Assembly (NCBI GenBank): GCA_944739405.2
Contig: OX123182.2
Coordinates: 14,643,326-14,707,325, forward strand
Source: Euclidia mi
Lineage: Eukaryota; Arthropoda; Insecta; Lepidoptera; Erebidae
Length of the DNA: 64,000 nt
Direction of reading: 5' to 3'
Shown here: positions 1-11,516 of the stretch, piece by piece
Layout of the letters: every line of letters starts with the position of its first letter
Position numbering within the stretch: position 1 is the first letter of the stretch
The notes under the pieces: model-generated
Databases searched by the model: none
Told to the model about the DNA's origin: nothing
What the model saw: the letters and a program-made list of their open reading frames with translations, nothing else
Translations under genes and position numbers: made by a program

Positions 1-668
1 CTGAAAATATAACCCTTCTTTTTCAACTTTACCTAGGCGACAAGATATGGAAGCCAACGGACCATTTACTTCTTCAAATCGCTTGTCTCTCACGACCCGT
101 CCACGCATGTCCGCTCCGCTTACCCGAGATTACCCATTATGCCCTAAAAGAGCAGTTTTTCGGGCAGATATTAATAAGTGCTACCCCCCGAATGGGATTT
201 AATTTTGCGCTGTCACCGAAAGCCAGCTAGCAAGCACTCTGAAAGAATTCGTTGCCAAAATAAAAATATAAGTTGAGTTGCTTTAGAATTTAAATTCCGG
301 TTGACCCCGACGCGATGATTAAAATGGCGGCCGGAGTGAAATAATACTTAATGTTCATACGTTTGTGTAACATTTACGACTAAATATGGCATGGTGTGGA
401 TACCGCCAGTTCTTATTACGGCATAGGATCGGGAAATGTTATAAGAAAAAGATCAAAATGTTTTATTGTAGGTATTGCATAACTTGTAATAATATTATAT
501 TCATAAATAAAGAGCTAAAACTCTTGCAGTCACAATCACAATAAACGTTTCATATTCTTAACTAGACTTCATCCACGGCTCTATCCGTGATTGTTTTACC
601 CCTAAGGGATTTAAGGAATTTGCAAGAATCCTATTTCAGTGCTCCCCTACACTCCCTAAGATTTTTTA
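1..668. other. intergenic, no gene seen
   Basis: AT-rich sequence with no convincing open reading frame, RNA gene or repeat family member recognised. The right edge merges into the A/T-rich tail of the SINE that follows. Confidence 0.5.
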
Positions 669-917
669 TTTTTATTTATAGTTTCACGCCTGTATCCCCG
701 AAGGTGTAATATTACACCCACAATTTGCCATGAATTTTTAGGTCCCACGTAATAGAGGGCGAGCCTATTGCCGTTACCGGGCACATCACCAGACTCCGTG
801 CTGCTAATGAGAAAAAAACTTCGGAAAAACCCAGTAACACTTTTTCCCGATCCAGGAATCGAACCCGGGACCTCCGATCAGCAGTCGTAAACGCTATCCA
901 CTGGACCACGGAGGCAG
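669..917 (-). mobile_element. tRNA-derived SINE, family 1
   Basis: Read on the minus strand, it starts with a degenerate tRNA-like head (about 917 down to 845) that keeps a B-box-like GGTTCGATTCC and a TGGATAGCG A-box region. A body with the phrase GGCAATAGGCTCGCC and the tail TTCGGGGATACAGGCGTG follow, ending in an A/T-rich run at about 669-680. Related copies lie at 11,419-12,430 (split) and 46,920-47,124. The tail resembles the 3' end of the LINE at 13,420-14,215. The head is too degenerate to be a working tRNA gene. No clear target duplication was found. Confidence 0.75.
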
Positions 918-1183
918 TTTAAGAAATATATATGCCAAATGTCACCTTCTTGTGCCCAGGAGCTTCGGCTGTGCGTTGTGTGTCATTCAGACAGTAACGC
1001 AAGAATTTTATAAACACAGGTAATGCTTTCATTTGATGATTAAATGTGTTACTGAAGTATTCTCATAAATACATATAAATACTTATATCGGGAAGTCAAC
1101 ATGACCTTCAAACACAAACGGAACAAATCACGCGTTTGACCTTCAAAAACTAAGCAACGTAAAGATATGGTAACTCAGCATCA

Positions 1184-1557
1184 TCATCCTCTTAGCGTTA
1201 TCCCAGTTTCAATCTGGGGTCCGCTTCCTAGTCTTACCGGATTTGGCTGAATATTAGCTTTTCCACAGAGCGACTGCCTATCCGACCTCTGCAACCCGAA
1301 GGGACAGCGATATTCCATGGTTTAGACTAGTGTCAGTTTATTAAGAAGGTACTGACGCCCTGTAACGACTGTCAAAGATCTTCATGACAACCGGAACCGA
1401 CGGCTTAACGTGCTCTCCGAGGCAGGGGACAAGCGATAATTAATAATTTAATACGCACATAACTCCGAAAAGTCATTGGTGCGCGCCGTGGATTCGAACC
1501 CGACACCCTCTGCATGGCAGTCTGTTGGTATCTCCTCTAGGCTATCGCTGCCTTTTA
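1184..1557 (-). mobile_element. tRNA-derived SINE, family 2, with 17-bp target duplication
   Basis: Flanked by a perfect 17-bp direct repeat, ATGGTAACTCAGCATCA (1167-1183 and 1558-1574). On the minus strand the tRNA-like head (GGGTTCGAATCC B-box, about 1557-1485) leads a body with the phrases CCATGGAATATCGC and GATAACGCTAAGAGG and ends in (GAT)n. Other copies: 3321-3685, 54,122-54,263, and fragments at 2690-2742, 12,440-12,535 and 15,620-15,785. The long perfect duplication indicates target-primed insertion and fairly recent arrival. Confidence 0.85.
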
Positions 1558-1574
1558 ATGGTAACTCAGCATCA

Positions 1575-2065
1575 CCTATGCAAAATCATCGACATGGATT
1601 ATCTAATTTAGATTTGAGGTGGTGAACCAAAGGATTACATAGGGAGAGGTTCAGATTGTATTCCGAACACTTACAAACGTATGTATCTCATTCTACATAT
1701 TACGATCTTAAATTATTCATGGATACAAGATTGTAAATATGCTTAGTGTAAGTCCTTACTTGTGAAGGCTAATTTTGGTACAAGGTTTTAATACGGCATC
1801 TATTAATTTGGAGTTCGGACTGGTTTTATTTGTGTAGCTATCTGTTAAAATTGAACTATAGTTTGCGGATTTTATCGCGGTATAATTGTTTGGCTGTAAA
1901 GAAATATATTTACTTTTACATTTCAAAAATACATGCACATGTGTAAAGTTGAAATTATTCATTCAATATCCATATTAGTTTTGTAAGGATTACCTTACTT
2001 AACAGTTTACAATATTAATATAGAGTCACGACTTCGGATTTTGTATTAAAAAACATATTAATACA
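1575..2065. other. intergenic, no gene seen
   Basis: AT-rich spacer between the family 2 SINE and the tRNA gene terminator. Nothing else is supported. Confidence 0.5.
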
Positions 2066-2070
2066 AAAAG
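2066..2070 (-). terminator. Pol III terminator of tRNA-Arg
   Basis: A run of five T on the minus strand, 16 nt past the mature 3' end of the tRNA at 2087. It is the usual oligo-T stop for RNA polymerase III. Confidence 0.7.
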
Positions 2071-2086
2071 TAAGCTACGGTGTTAC

Positions 2087-2159
2087 CGACCGTGACAGGA
2101 CTCGAACCTGCAATCTTCGGATCCGAAGTCCGACGCCTTATCCATTAGGCCACACGGTC
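2087..2159 (-). tRNA. tRNA-Arg (anticodon TCG)
   Basis: A 73-nt cloverleaf on the minus strand. The acceptor arm GACCGTG pairs perfectly with CACGGTC, followed by discriminator G. The anticodon loop CTTCGGA gives anticodon TCG, decoding CGA arginine codons. The T arm has GGTTCGAGTCC (B box) and the D-arm region TGGCCTAATGG (A box). No intron is seen and all stems pair. A T5 terminator lies downstream. This is the only feature in the window that looks like a functional host gene. Its 3' end (GGTCG plus CCA) is the likely complement of the primer-binding site of the outer Gypsy element at 22,882. Confidence 0.96.
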
Positions 2160-3320
2160 TTGTTTAACGTGCCAATATTAATGTTCCCATTTACATGGTT
2201 ACAGCAAAGGCTACAAAGTTTACAACGCCATAAGGAGAGAGCATACAAACTACAGTTTATAGAAATGTATCTAACGGGTCGGAAAGTAAAATAAGACATG
2301 AATAACAATTCGGGAAAGGTGAAAAAGGATTATCCAATTGAGAGTCGTTTATAGTATCATTCAATATTATTTAGTGGTTCTTAGTCGCAATAATTAACGT
2401 ATTTAAAGGTAATAAATACCTCTGTTATTCTCTGACGTTTCAACCGCCTTGCTTGGTCGTGGAGATACTTTTTTTATAGTACTTTGTTTATAGCAGTCTA
2501 ATTTATTATTTATTATCGAAATAATCCATAGAACAGAAATATATATTTTACTGTGGTACCACATAATGATCATAAATACAGTGTATAAATACGACGTGAC
2601 TGTGCGAGTGTTGGGAGGCGACTGCGAGCTTCGCTTACACAATACTGCGCCTTGTATATAATTTGTAGCGTCAGTAGCCGTTACACTACCCCGGAACCTT
2701 CTGCGTAGCAGTCTGTTAATCTCTTTACTATAGCTGTTTGAGATTAATATATTAATATAATTAAGCCAAAGTGTTGGCTATGGCCTAGCAGTATTGAAGT
2801 ACTAAACAGTAGTAAAAAGGTTAAATGACAATAAATTCCACTATCAGAAAGTGACAGAATATTCACGACAAAGTAAACTTGTGACAATATTCGACCTTCG
2901 AGTCCTATCGATAAAATATATAAGCGAAACATATTGTCTATCAAGTTTTGAGACGCTGAAAGAAGCTGGGCCTTTAATGGCATTCAGGCCTTTATTGTAT
3001 ACGCGTTCATGGTTATAATTATAAAGTTGTAATAGCTTAACTTCTGGTACCTTAAGTAAGAAAAGCTGCCACAACTGTACGTGCTACGATCACTCTCTCA
3101 GTAGTCACAGTGTCTCTTACTAATGTTACTTCTTTTTTATTATAACTCGAAAGTAATTATGTAAATCTGTAGATATGTTATAGGTTACGATATCATAGTT
3201 TACAAAGTGATATGTGTGTATAATTACGTATAAATATGAAAACAACCATAAACACTTAAACTATTTTGAATCCCCAAAAAGAAAAGCCAGAAATTTACAA
3301 AGGAGTTTTTATGATTGTTC
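2160..3320. other. intergenic with a SINE family 2 remnant
   Basis: No gene seen. Positions 2690-2742 resemble the tRNA-like head of SINE family 2 in minus orientation (CTTCTGCGTAGCAGTCTGTT region) but are strongly decayed. The rest is AT-rich unique-looking sequence. Confidence 0.4.
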
Positions 3321-3685
3321 AATTCTTCTTTCTCTTAGCGTTATCCCAGTTTCAATCTGGGGTCCGCTTACTAGTCTAACCGGATTTGGCTGAATATTAA
3401 CTTTTCCACGGAGCGACTGCCTGTCTGACCTCCGCAACCCGAAGGGATAGCGATATTCCATGGTTTAGACTAGTGTCAGTTTATGTTAGAAGGTACTGAC
3501 GCCCTGTAACGATTGTCAAAGATCTTCATGACAACCGGGACCGACGGCTTAACGTGCTCTCCGAGGCACGGGACAAGCGATAATTAACATTCAATACGCA
3601 CATAATTCCGAAAAGTCATTGGTGCGCGCCGTGGATTCGAACCTGATACCCTCTGCATGGCAGTCTGTTGGTATATCCACTCGGC
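3321..3685 (-). mobile_element. tRNA-derived SINE, family 2
   Basis: Closely similar along its length to the copy at 1184-1557. It is flanked by a 9-bp direct repeat TGATTGTTC (3312-3320 and 3686-3694). The tRNA-like head is at the high-coordinate end. Confidence 0.82.
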
Positions 3686-3739
3686 TGATTGTTCCATTAT
3701 TTATAGTAATAGACAGATGGCATTAAAATATCCTTATTT

Positions 3740-4340
3740 TTTCAGACTGCAGGAAGTGTTTTCGAATCTTGATAATAATATGTATGTAGACACCTATAAC
3801 AGGAAAACTCATGATCTTCATTAATTGCATAATAAGCACCTAAAAGAATTATATTTAGCTGCTCAGTACTATGAAATTCTCAGTCTGTCTGACAGAATAC
3901 CTAATAACCCAGAATAAATTATAATTAGTTAATAAAACATATTCACTGAATATATCAAATCCGTATCGAAAACAGAGTAGGGGTTTATGATGAAAATGGT
4001 TGAACAGGTATCAAGGAATATCGCGAGCAGTTGAAAAATGGCCATCGGGCTTACTTCGATAAGACAGAGACATTCGACCGATGACGTCACGACTATGACG
4101 TAGTAAATACACCCGGGTGGGTTTGAGCCCCGTTTGAGCATATGCCTTGTTTAGATTACACTTTCATGATATTAGTTTTGATGCACAGATTTGCATTTGT
4201 TACGAGTTGTATATGTTTATATAATAAATGATTTCTTGGGTCTAGTTGTAAGTTTTAAGACTTGGGATTCGATTTCCAAAAGCAAGCCGTTGTGTGACGA
4301 ATACAAGGATATGTTGCTGGATATTATTCATGCAGTGTGA
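3740..4340. repeat. large inverted duplication, left arm, block A
   Basis: Its reverse complement matches 14,690-15,240, best over 3870-4250 against 14,790-15,145. The match includes the CGTCAT/GACGTCAT stretch near 4080-4095 and ATGCAAATCTGTGCATC near 4180. Both copies can be read as a similar short open frame with scattered differences, but neither is a plausible gene. It is the outermost block seen of the inverted duplication. Confidence 0.75.
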
Positions 4341-4388
4341 AATTGCCTTTTGTCCGCTTTTTCTTTTTTTGTGCGCGCTACACAATCA

Positions 4389-4565
4389 TCACTACATAGT
4401 ATAAAACAAAGTCTGTCTTCTGTCTGTCTGTCCCTATGTATGCTTAAATCTTATAAACTACGCAACAGATTTAATGCGGTTTTTTTTAATAGATAGAATT
4501 ATTTAAGAGGAAGGTTTATATGTATAATACATATATGGCGGTACGAAAGTCGCTGGGTCAGCTAG
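4389..4565 (+). mobile_element. short non-autonomous Helitron-like element
   Basis: Starts with TC after an A (4388) and ends with CTAG before a T (4566), which is the Helitron rule of insertion between A and T. The interior has the phrases CATAGTATAAAACAAAGTC near the 5' end and AAGTCGCTGGGTCAGCTAG at the 3' end, which I recognise as typical of lepidopteran Helitrons. At 177 bp it has no Rep/helicase and must be an internally deleted copy. Confidence 0.65.
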
Positions 4566-6116
4566 TAGACAATAAATATGTTTACAAAACAGTAAATCTA
4601 AACAAATAAATAAATATGAGGTATCTACAGCATTTAGACAGATGCAACGATGCAATTTTAGACATTAACATTCTCCAAAAATTTTGTACCCGTGTAAAGT
4701 TCAAAATCTGATCAGCCTCTGGAGCAGAAAATTCTAGAATTTATTTTTCTCTGTGTTGGCTTTAGCGGACTATCTAAATTTTTATTCCAATAGCTTCGCC
4801 GAATGATCAAAACGAAATCAGATTAGCGGCGCCCCGATTATTCCACAGAAGGCTCTAACAACTCCTCGAAGACAAATTTAAAATCAAAAATTATAATTGT
4901 TACAATTGACAGGCACAAATGCTATGAATTATAATTTTATGAGACTTTTATTGGTATAGTTCATCGTTTTATTCATACGATATTCGCAGTTTCATTATTT
5001 TTGTATTTGGCTTTTATAACTTATATATTAGAAGCAAAAGCAATTTTATTATAAAAGAAAGAGCTACTTTTAGCTACAGGACCCACGATAAAACTGGAAA
5101 CACAAACCCATATAATATCTTGTTGACAGTTATTAAGCGACCATTAAATGCATAGTTTGGTATAATATGAATATGATATAGAGGACCGAGCAAAATGGAA
5201 AAAGTTGAACAGGAATATAAGTGTATACAAAGGAACCGACTACACCTATATTTATAATCGCCAAGCTGAAAAGGAGAATTATACATTAGTACCCTTACCA
5301 TAATTAATTGACAGCTCCCTAGTGATATAAAATCAAAAAATAATCATTAATTTACAACCTATTATAAACAAAAGTAATCGAATTGCATCTACCGAACCCG
5401 TCGACACAACCCCATCATTACTTCCCGCGACGAACGAAACAAAGTCCAGAACATCCACTCATAATATTTTGTTCACTCAACAATTTCCCGCTCGACCCGT
5501 TGAATCTAAATTACTTATTAATTTTTTTTCAATATTTTTTTATTTTGAAATTCGCTCTGCTACGTAGGTTTGCCTTTCTATCTCATTAATTTTCTAGTTC
5601 TCTTTGCTTTTGTCCTGTTCCTAGGGTTCGCGATACACGTCTATGTTTATAAAGGACTGTGAGCCCCGAGGTTGTAGATGTTAAATGACGTGCATAGCTC
5701 CGGTCTGTTTTTATCCGAATCTCAATTAAAACACAGGATGCGAGCGCGGACTAGCGAACTGTGTGTATACGTCTACGCAATACGAGTTATTTGATTCTTG
5801 TTAATGTTCTTGCCAGAAATATAGATATTATTTATCGTAGACCTCTATGTAATTGATATTCAGTAAGAGACTACAGGTATGGTGTAAAGGTTTGAGAGGG
5901 CATTAGCACCAAGTATTGACGTTGATCTTCATACGGAGCAAGATTTCTATAGGTCTCTTCATAAGTTTAAGTGTGAAACAGATAATAAGCAATATGGGCA
6001 TGATGTACCTTTTTAAAAAACATATGTATTTCTTTTCATTTAGACCTGGTTGAGACACTATCAAAAATATGTTGTTATTCATTTCAATACATTAATACGA
6101 AATTTGCTTCCAAATA
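4566..6116. other. intergenic, no gene seen
   Basis: AT-rich sequence inside the left arm of the large inverted duplication but without a recognised partner on the right. Short open frames here have no family features. Confidence 0.45.
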
Positions 6117-6225
6117 TTAGAAAGTCATGGATGCGGCTGGCCCAAGATTGGTCTATGTGGAGAGCCTTGGGGGAGGCCTATTTCTAACAGTTATAGACGT
6201 CTTGCAGTTGATATGATGATGAGGA
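6117..6225 (+). pseudogene. RTE-like LINE 3' end fragment
   Basis: A conceptual translation around 6129-6180 gives a WMRLAQDWSMWRALGEAY-like string, typical of the C-terminus of RTE-clade reverse transcriptases. It is followed by a short 3' UTR and (GATGAT)n. A second 3' end of the same family is at 10,060-10,255. It is strongly 5'-truncated. Confidence 0.55.
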
Positions 6226-6289
6226 TTACAAAGTCAGAACATAAGTAATAATTACGTTACTACAGCAACAATTCGCAAATATAAATATT

Positions 6290-7130
6290 TAATCCCAATA
6301 TATTTTTAAAGATACACAAACCCGAACTGGGCAAAAGAAATTCTAAACATCCGAATGATATTTCACACGTAGTAACCCTAACAATTGTCAAGACTACAAT
6401 TTACTTCTTCTCATAACCTTTATCGACTATTAAAGTAACAGATTGACCTTTTTGCATGCTCTTTCATTCTCCAGATACGTACTTGGATTTCTTTTCCTTT
6501 TTAACCTCTATCTTAGGCCTGAATTCGTTCGAAACTTTCAGACTTATATGGAATAGCCCAATTTATTGTTATTCTACTTCGAACGTACGAGGCATCGTTT
6601 GCGCGTTGTACTTATGTTTGAAAAAAGTGTTATTAAGCGAGTTGCGTAAGTTATAAATTGACATAAATCTTTCAAACTGTAGAAGTTTGGATAAATAAAT
6701 CTTGCAACTGACGGTTTCTTTGTGTTATTGATTTCGTTTCAATGTATATTTATAAGATATACATTAACAGTTCTGTTAATGTCAAGGTTTACAGGCGTCG
6801 AGGCTTAAATAGAGCACTCATTTTTCAGCAGGCGATAGCTTAGCTGTGCGTATCCGAACATTTAAGATTTCCATAAGAATTAGTTACTATTAAGTGTGTC
6901 GTTGCATTGTATATCTTTACCTGCCTTATTGGTGCCTTATAAAAGACCAATGGTAGGTGTCTTTGTGTTTGCATAGCACCTTCACGTTATGACAACTGCA
7001 GTCAGCTAGTCTTGAGTAACTATACTGGAGCATAAAGGTATTGTTTGTATGTTTGCGGGCAAAACCATAATATATGAATTAATTTGTATATAAAATACCA
7101 TAGTGTTTAATAAACACACCATCTGTGTCA
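6290..7130. repeat. large inverted duplication, left arm, block B
   Basis: The reverse complement matches 12,540-13,415 collinearly. Matching landmarks are CCCGAACTGG (6331), a stretch ending AGTAACAGATTGACC (6430), a GGAATAGCCC phrase (6550), GTGTTATTGATTTCG (6723), the GCTTAGCTGTG phrase (6838) and AACACACCA (7113). Identity looks like roughly 70-80 percent with small indels. No coding capacity is evident. Confidence 0.85.
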
Positions 7131-8570
7131 GAACTTCATTAATCTCCGCTATATTTCGAATAGAAACATTTTTCGTACTTGAAAAACCATTTCACTGCCT
7201 AAACATTATTACCTAAAACAATCAACTTGCTTAACCAATTAAATCTGTTAACGAATAGTTACAGACCAGCCATGTTACCTTCATGTTGTATTGTTAGTTT
7301 TATAATTTAAAACGTGACGCAGCAATTTAGCTCGTATACATCGTAGGTGCCGTGTGATGTGTGATGAGATATTTTATAATATCTACGTGATTAGAATACT
7401 TGAACACCGTTTACTTTTACAAACAATTTGTATATTATTACTTATGCAGGGAGTTTCAATATTGTGCAAAATTAAGAATACAAATTGTCACTACACCATT
7501 TCATTCCGTGGATGACTTATGAGGTGAGTTAGAAAGTACATGAATCAAAAGGAATAAGAATTCTTAGGAAAGAGATGAAATACTCGACAACAAACCCTAT
7601 CCCAACCCGTCCGGCCAGCGGGGTATAAATATGCAAAATTTCTTTTTGACCTTCGGTTTTAGACTTATTTTTATCTCGATATAAAAAAATCGGGTAGGTA
7701 TGATTTTTCAACTAAGTAACTCTCATTTGATTTTCCCTTCGCATTTTATAAGGAAGTTGAAAAGGACCTAGATTATTACTTTCGCAGCCATTCATACTTA
7801 CACTTTGAAAGTTTTGACGTTGGAGAAGCGTCAATCAAACATTTCGTAACTAAAAATACCAGTAATTCATTTCACGCTGACATCAATACTAACTCAGTAA
7901 GTTATCACGTAGAAAAAATTATAAAAGAATCGAGATGCTTAAGTAGCATATTTCAGCAATCATCTTCTGTTGCTGCATGTGGTAACCATGGTTACACATT
8001 TCTGGTACCTTACATCAAAAATTTAACTAACCCTCATCCCCTTAACTAAATTAATATACCATAAGTACTATCACCAAATTAACCAAATGTTCTAGGAAGA
8101 TTGCGTAATATAAAAATCACTTTTACGGAATAAACGACGTAATTTATTAAGTGTTAATTACGGTTAAGAGCGACATTTTGTCCGGTACGGCGAGAGGAGG
8201 GTAATTGACATTTGTTCACGCAGTAATAGGGAACATTACAGCTCGGCCAAGAAAAGTTAAAACGGTAAACAAATTACTGTCAGGGCAAATGCGAAGTCTG
8301 TCAACACTTTTCTAACATATGGTGCAGCGCATGCAATAAGCAAAGTATTTATTCTGGCGCACCCTTCCTAATGACATTGTATTCCGTCGTCAAATACATT
8401 ATTATAAGCCCTGTATATCATATTAATTTCTAATTTATGCAATTTTCGCCGTGAAAACGGCCAGGCTCTAATCTTCCTCGCCAGCCAAGTGCGGATTGGT
8501 TGACTTCGTATGTCTTTTGAGGCAACTATTTGAGTTACCTCACGATGCATGTTTTCCTTCGTCGTTTAGC
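7131..8570. other. unpaired part of the left arm, no gene seen
   Basis: About 1.4 kb without a recognised counterpart in the right arm, where SINE and LINE fragments occupy the equivalent place. Positions 7584-7626 resemble part of SINE family 3 (ACCCTATCCCAACCCG). No gene seen. Confidence 0.4.
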
Positions 8571-8574
8571 TTGA

Positions 8575-9018
8575 TATAACTAACAACTTCGTATTGTATC
8601 ACTTCGAAATAGTCAATAAACATGGCGCGAATTTGAACACGAGAACATCTGCGTAGCTAATTGTTAGCCTGTAAAAAATTTACAAATACACAGAACAATT
8701 TACTTGATGTCTATAGATGAAAATCGATAAACAGTTTACATATTAAAATCGTTTACAGTTTACATAGGTACCTACATAACAGTATAATAGGTACTACTAA
8801 ATAACTTAGCACCACCTATTACTATTCGAAAAGTAGTAAACGTACGCCCAGTTTCAAGATTTACCTTATTCATGGGTAACAATACAGGCTCTCAATGTCG
8901 ATCACAACGCGAACGGGATGTTACGCTGCATCGAGGAAGTAATAAAACCTAACGCGAGTATCCACAGAGAATTGACGGGTTTTGTATCCGTGGAACTAAG
9001 CGGTTTTGTCATTCAATA
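8575..9018. repeat. large inverted duplication, left arm, block D
   Basis: The reverse complement matches 10,975-11,410. Clear landmarks are AACATCTGCGTAGC (8644), CACCTATTACTATTCGAA (8813), CTTATTCATGGGTAAC (8865), ATCGAGGAAGTAATAAAA (8930), ATTGACGGGTTTTGTATC (8972) and GTCATTCAATAGTC (9007). The outer end resembles a SINE family 2 head. Confidence 0.85.
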
Positions 9019-9399
9019 GTCGGTGGAGTAGTTTTTGAATGCTGGATAGCGATGCATCGTTCATGCATTCCTCCTGGCGGTAACGACAAGCTGTAAACTT
9101 ATTAGACATTATAAAACAACCAACAAACTAGAACAAAAAAGAGATTAATCTGTATATTATATAAAATTGTTTCGTTACTTACTGAATGACAGACAAGGAC
9201 ACTTTTGGCCGCACTGCCAAAACTATGGGGCGCAAGAAGCTGTAACATGTATGTTCCAAAGGGACCGTAGACTAAGAAGTAGTTGCCGAGATTCCCACGG
9301 GATTGGGCCGAAACTGTTAAATTCAAATAAAATGTGCGGGAATCCTGTAGTTGTACATAAAAAGCCTGCATCTTCGTATAATAATGACAAACTTCGAAT
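9019..9399. other. poorly paired left-arm segment
   Basis: Lies between paired blocks. Its position corresponds to 10,810-10,975 on the right, but the similarity is weak. Open frames on both strands here look like chance. Confidence 0.35.
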
Positions 9400-9600
9400 T
9401 ATAGTTTGTTCCATGGTTTATTAAATGTTCAATTAGGTCCAACGGTATTATTTGTGCTCAAGTCGCCAGACAAAACCTATAAAATCTACAAGTAGGTATA
9501 TTAGGAACAAAATGATTACTAATTTGATCTATAAACTAGATGGCATCTGAAATTTAATCCAAGGTTCGTTAAACTGTCTAAGTAAACAACATTTTATAAA
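9400..9600. repeat. large inverted duplication, left arm, block E
   Basis: The reverse complement matches 10,600-10,810. The clearest stretch is CTGAAATTTAATCCAAGGTT near 9546-9570, continuing to the AAACTGTC that follows. Confidence 0.8.
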
Positions 9601-10059
9601 ATATTAAAGTAAACACTATTGAGGCGCTAATCCGCTTAAACTTTAATATAAGCCCGACCACGATGATCGCTGAGAAAAATTGTTGCGATAATATTTTATT
9701 ATATTCAGCCTAATGAAAAATTACGAGCCAGTCTATGGTCGTAAACTATGCTGCAGGGTTTGGCTTTATGAATATTGGTGGATATTACTGCTTTACGACT
9801 TTTCATGTGCAGTTGTGCTGTGCCATAATTATACGGTAATTAAATCACGTTGAAACGAACCAAAAATTACGACAGCTAATGGAAGTATTATTTTATTTGT
9901 ATTAGGCAGGTATATTCCTATTCAAATAATAATAGCATTCAGATTTTTTGTAGTCTGTACCTATAGTTTGGATGTAGAATAGCTCAGCTTATTTTTAGGG
10001 AAAATATATTATTTTCTTAAAAAAAATTAGAATTTATATTTAGTTTGATGTTGGTGCAG
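9601..10059. other. insert on the left of the inverted duplication, no gene seen
   Basis: Unpaired AT-rich sequence between block E and the central hairpin, on the left side only. Confidence 0.35.
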
Positions 10060-10255
10060 AAAGGTTCTTGACTGGCGGCCACGCACCGGACGTCGAAACA
10101 GAGGTAGGCCTCCCGCAAGACAGACTGACGATCTTGTTGGGATCGCGGGTACCGGATGTATGCGGGTGGCTCCGAATCGGTCCATGTGGAGAGCCTTGGG
10201 GAGATCTAGGTCCGGTGGAGGTCTTTCGGCTGATATGATGATGATGGTGATGATA
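10060..10255 (+). pseudogene. RTE-like LINE 3' end with (GAT)n tail
   Basis: Conceptual translation shows a GRPPARQTDDLVGIAG string, then MRVAPNRSMWRALGE, the C-terminal region typical of RTE-type reverse transcriptases. A short 3' UTR and (GATGAT)n follow at about 10,235-10,255. It is a 5'-truncated insertion on the left side only. The same family is at 6117-6225. Confidence 0.65.
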
Positions 10256-10362
10256 TTCAGTTACTCGTTACAAATTTTTGGAAGAAAATAAAATGCTGGT
10301 CCATGAGAACATGGTTTATTACTTAGTATTTACTCGCTTCTAATGTAAATATCGGTCATTAT

Positions 10363-10601
10363 GGGATGCGATATTTCGTTTCTTCTGAAGTGATTAATTT
10401 TACAAAAAGCTACGCAAAACAGGGATCAGCCATTGAACCAAGAATGTACTTTGAACATTCTGCCTGAATGACCAATTGTCCCCAATTTTCGCTCTGCCTA
10501 CATACCACACCAAAGTACATTCGTGGTTCAATGGCTTATCCCTGTTTTGCGTAGCTTTTTGTAAAATTAATCACTTCAGAAGAAACGAAATATCGCATCC
10601 C
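10363..10601. repeat. near-perfect palindrome, 90-bp arms, 58-nt loop
   Basis: Left arm 10,363-10,452 and right arm 10,512-10,601 are reverse complements with about two mismatches. The loop is 10,453-10,511. It sits close to the centre of the larger, much more decayed inverted duplication. A transcript through it would fold into a long double-stranded hairpin. Confidence 0.93.
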
Positions 10602-10810
10602 GAAATATCGCATGTTTACTAAGCTATGACAGTTTAACGAACCTTGGATTAAATTTCAGATACCGTCTAGATTCTAGAATAAATTAATAATAATTTTCTT
10701 TCTTAAAAACTTGTGAGTTTTATCAATTTTGGCTGACGACTTAAGTACTAATAATACCTTTTGGTCTTTGGCCTAATTAAACATTCAATAAAACATGGAC
10801 CAAACATAAC
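10602..10810. repeat. large inverted duplication, right arm, block E
   Basis: Partner of 9400-9600. It begins directly at the edge of the central palindrome, so only the left side carries an insert between the centre and this block. Confidence 0.8.
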
Positions 10811-10974
10811 TCGAACGTTGGTCCTGGTCTTGTATGTGTAAAAGTAATTATAGGAACATGTAGGATTTTATGTTCGTTTAGTCTCTAAAATTCATTGGAC
10901 CTAATATCCAATTGAAATAAATAGCGCGTCTCTTTGATTGGTGGACAAAAAATTGTGTTAATCTTTATACAGAC

Positions 10975-11410
10975 TATTGAATGACGGAACCACTTCGTCC
11001 CACAGATACAAAACCCGTCAATTCTCTGTGGACAATCACGTTAGATTTTATTACTTCCTCGATGCAGTGTAACATCCCGTTGTCGTTGCGGTCGACATTT
11101 ACAGCCCGTATTGTTACCCATGAATAAGGTAAATCCTGAAACTGGGCGAACATTTACTACATTTCGAATAGTAATAGGTGGTACTAAGTTATGTAGGACT
11201 ACTGCCTATTATGTTGATACTGTAAATACCTATGTAAAGTGTCTTTCGGTTTTCTACAAGAATATAATTATATAATTTTTATGAATAAGAACTCTTCTGT
11301 CTGTTTGTTAATTTTTAACAGACTAACAGAATATGGCTACGCAGATGTTCTCGGGTTCAAACTCACAACGCGCACTACTGTTTTTTCTGAAGTGATGTGC
11401 ATATTATTTC
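10975..11410. repeat. large inverted duplication, right arm, block D
   Basis: Partner of 8575-9018, ending where a SINE family 1 copy interrupts the arm at 11,419. Positions 11,334-11,380 resemble a SINE family 2 head. Confidence 0.85.
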
Positions 11411-11418
11411 ATTTTTTT

Positions 11419-11516
11419 ATAGACTTACGCCTGTTTCCCCGAAGGGGTAGGCAGAGATGTAATATTACACCTACATTTCGCCGTGAATTTTTAGATCCCA
11501 CGAAATAGAGGGCGAC
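11419..11516 (-). mobile_element. SINE family 1, 3' part (split copy)
   Basis: Carries the tail (CTTCGGGGAAACAGGCG on the minus strand) and the body up to GGGTCGCCCTC. The body resumes after the inserted LINE at 12,285 with AAGCCTATTGCCGTTACC, so both parts are one SINE interrupted by a later insertion. Confidence 0.75.

Noticed and set aside
669..917. A functional tRNA gene at the head of SINE family 1
   Set aside because: The acceptor arm does not pair, the loops are irregular and a SINE body follows. Only 2087-2159 folds into a complete cloverleaf.
9102..9424. Overlapping frames of 63-89 codons on both strands near 9.1-9.4 kb
   Set aside because: Mutually overlapping, without motifs, inside the decayed inverted duplication.
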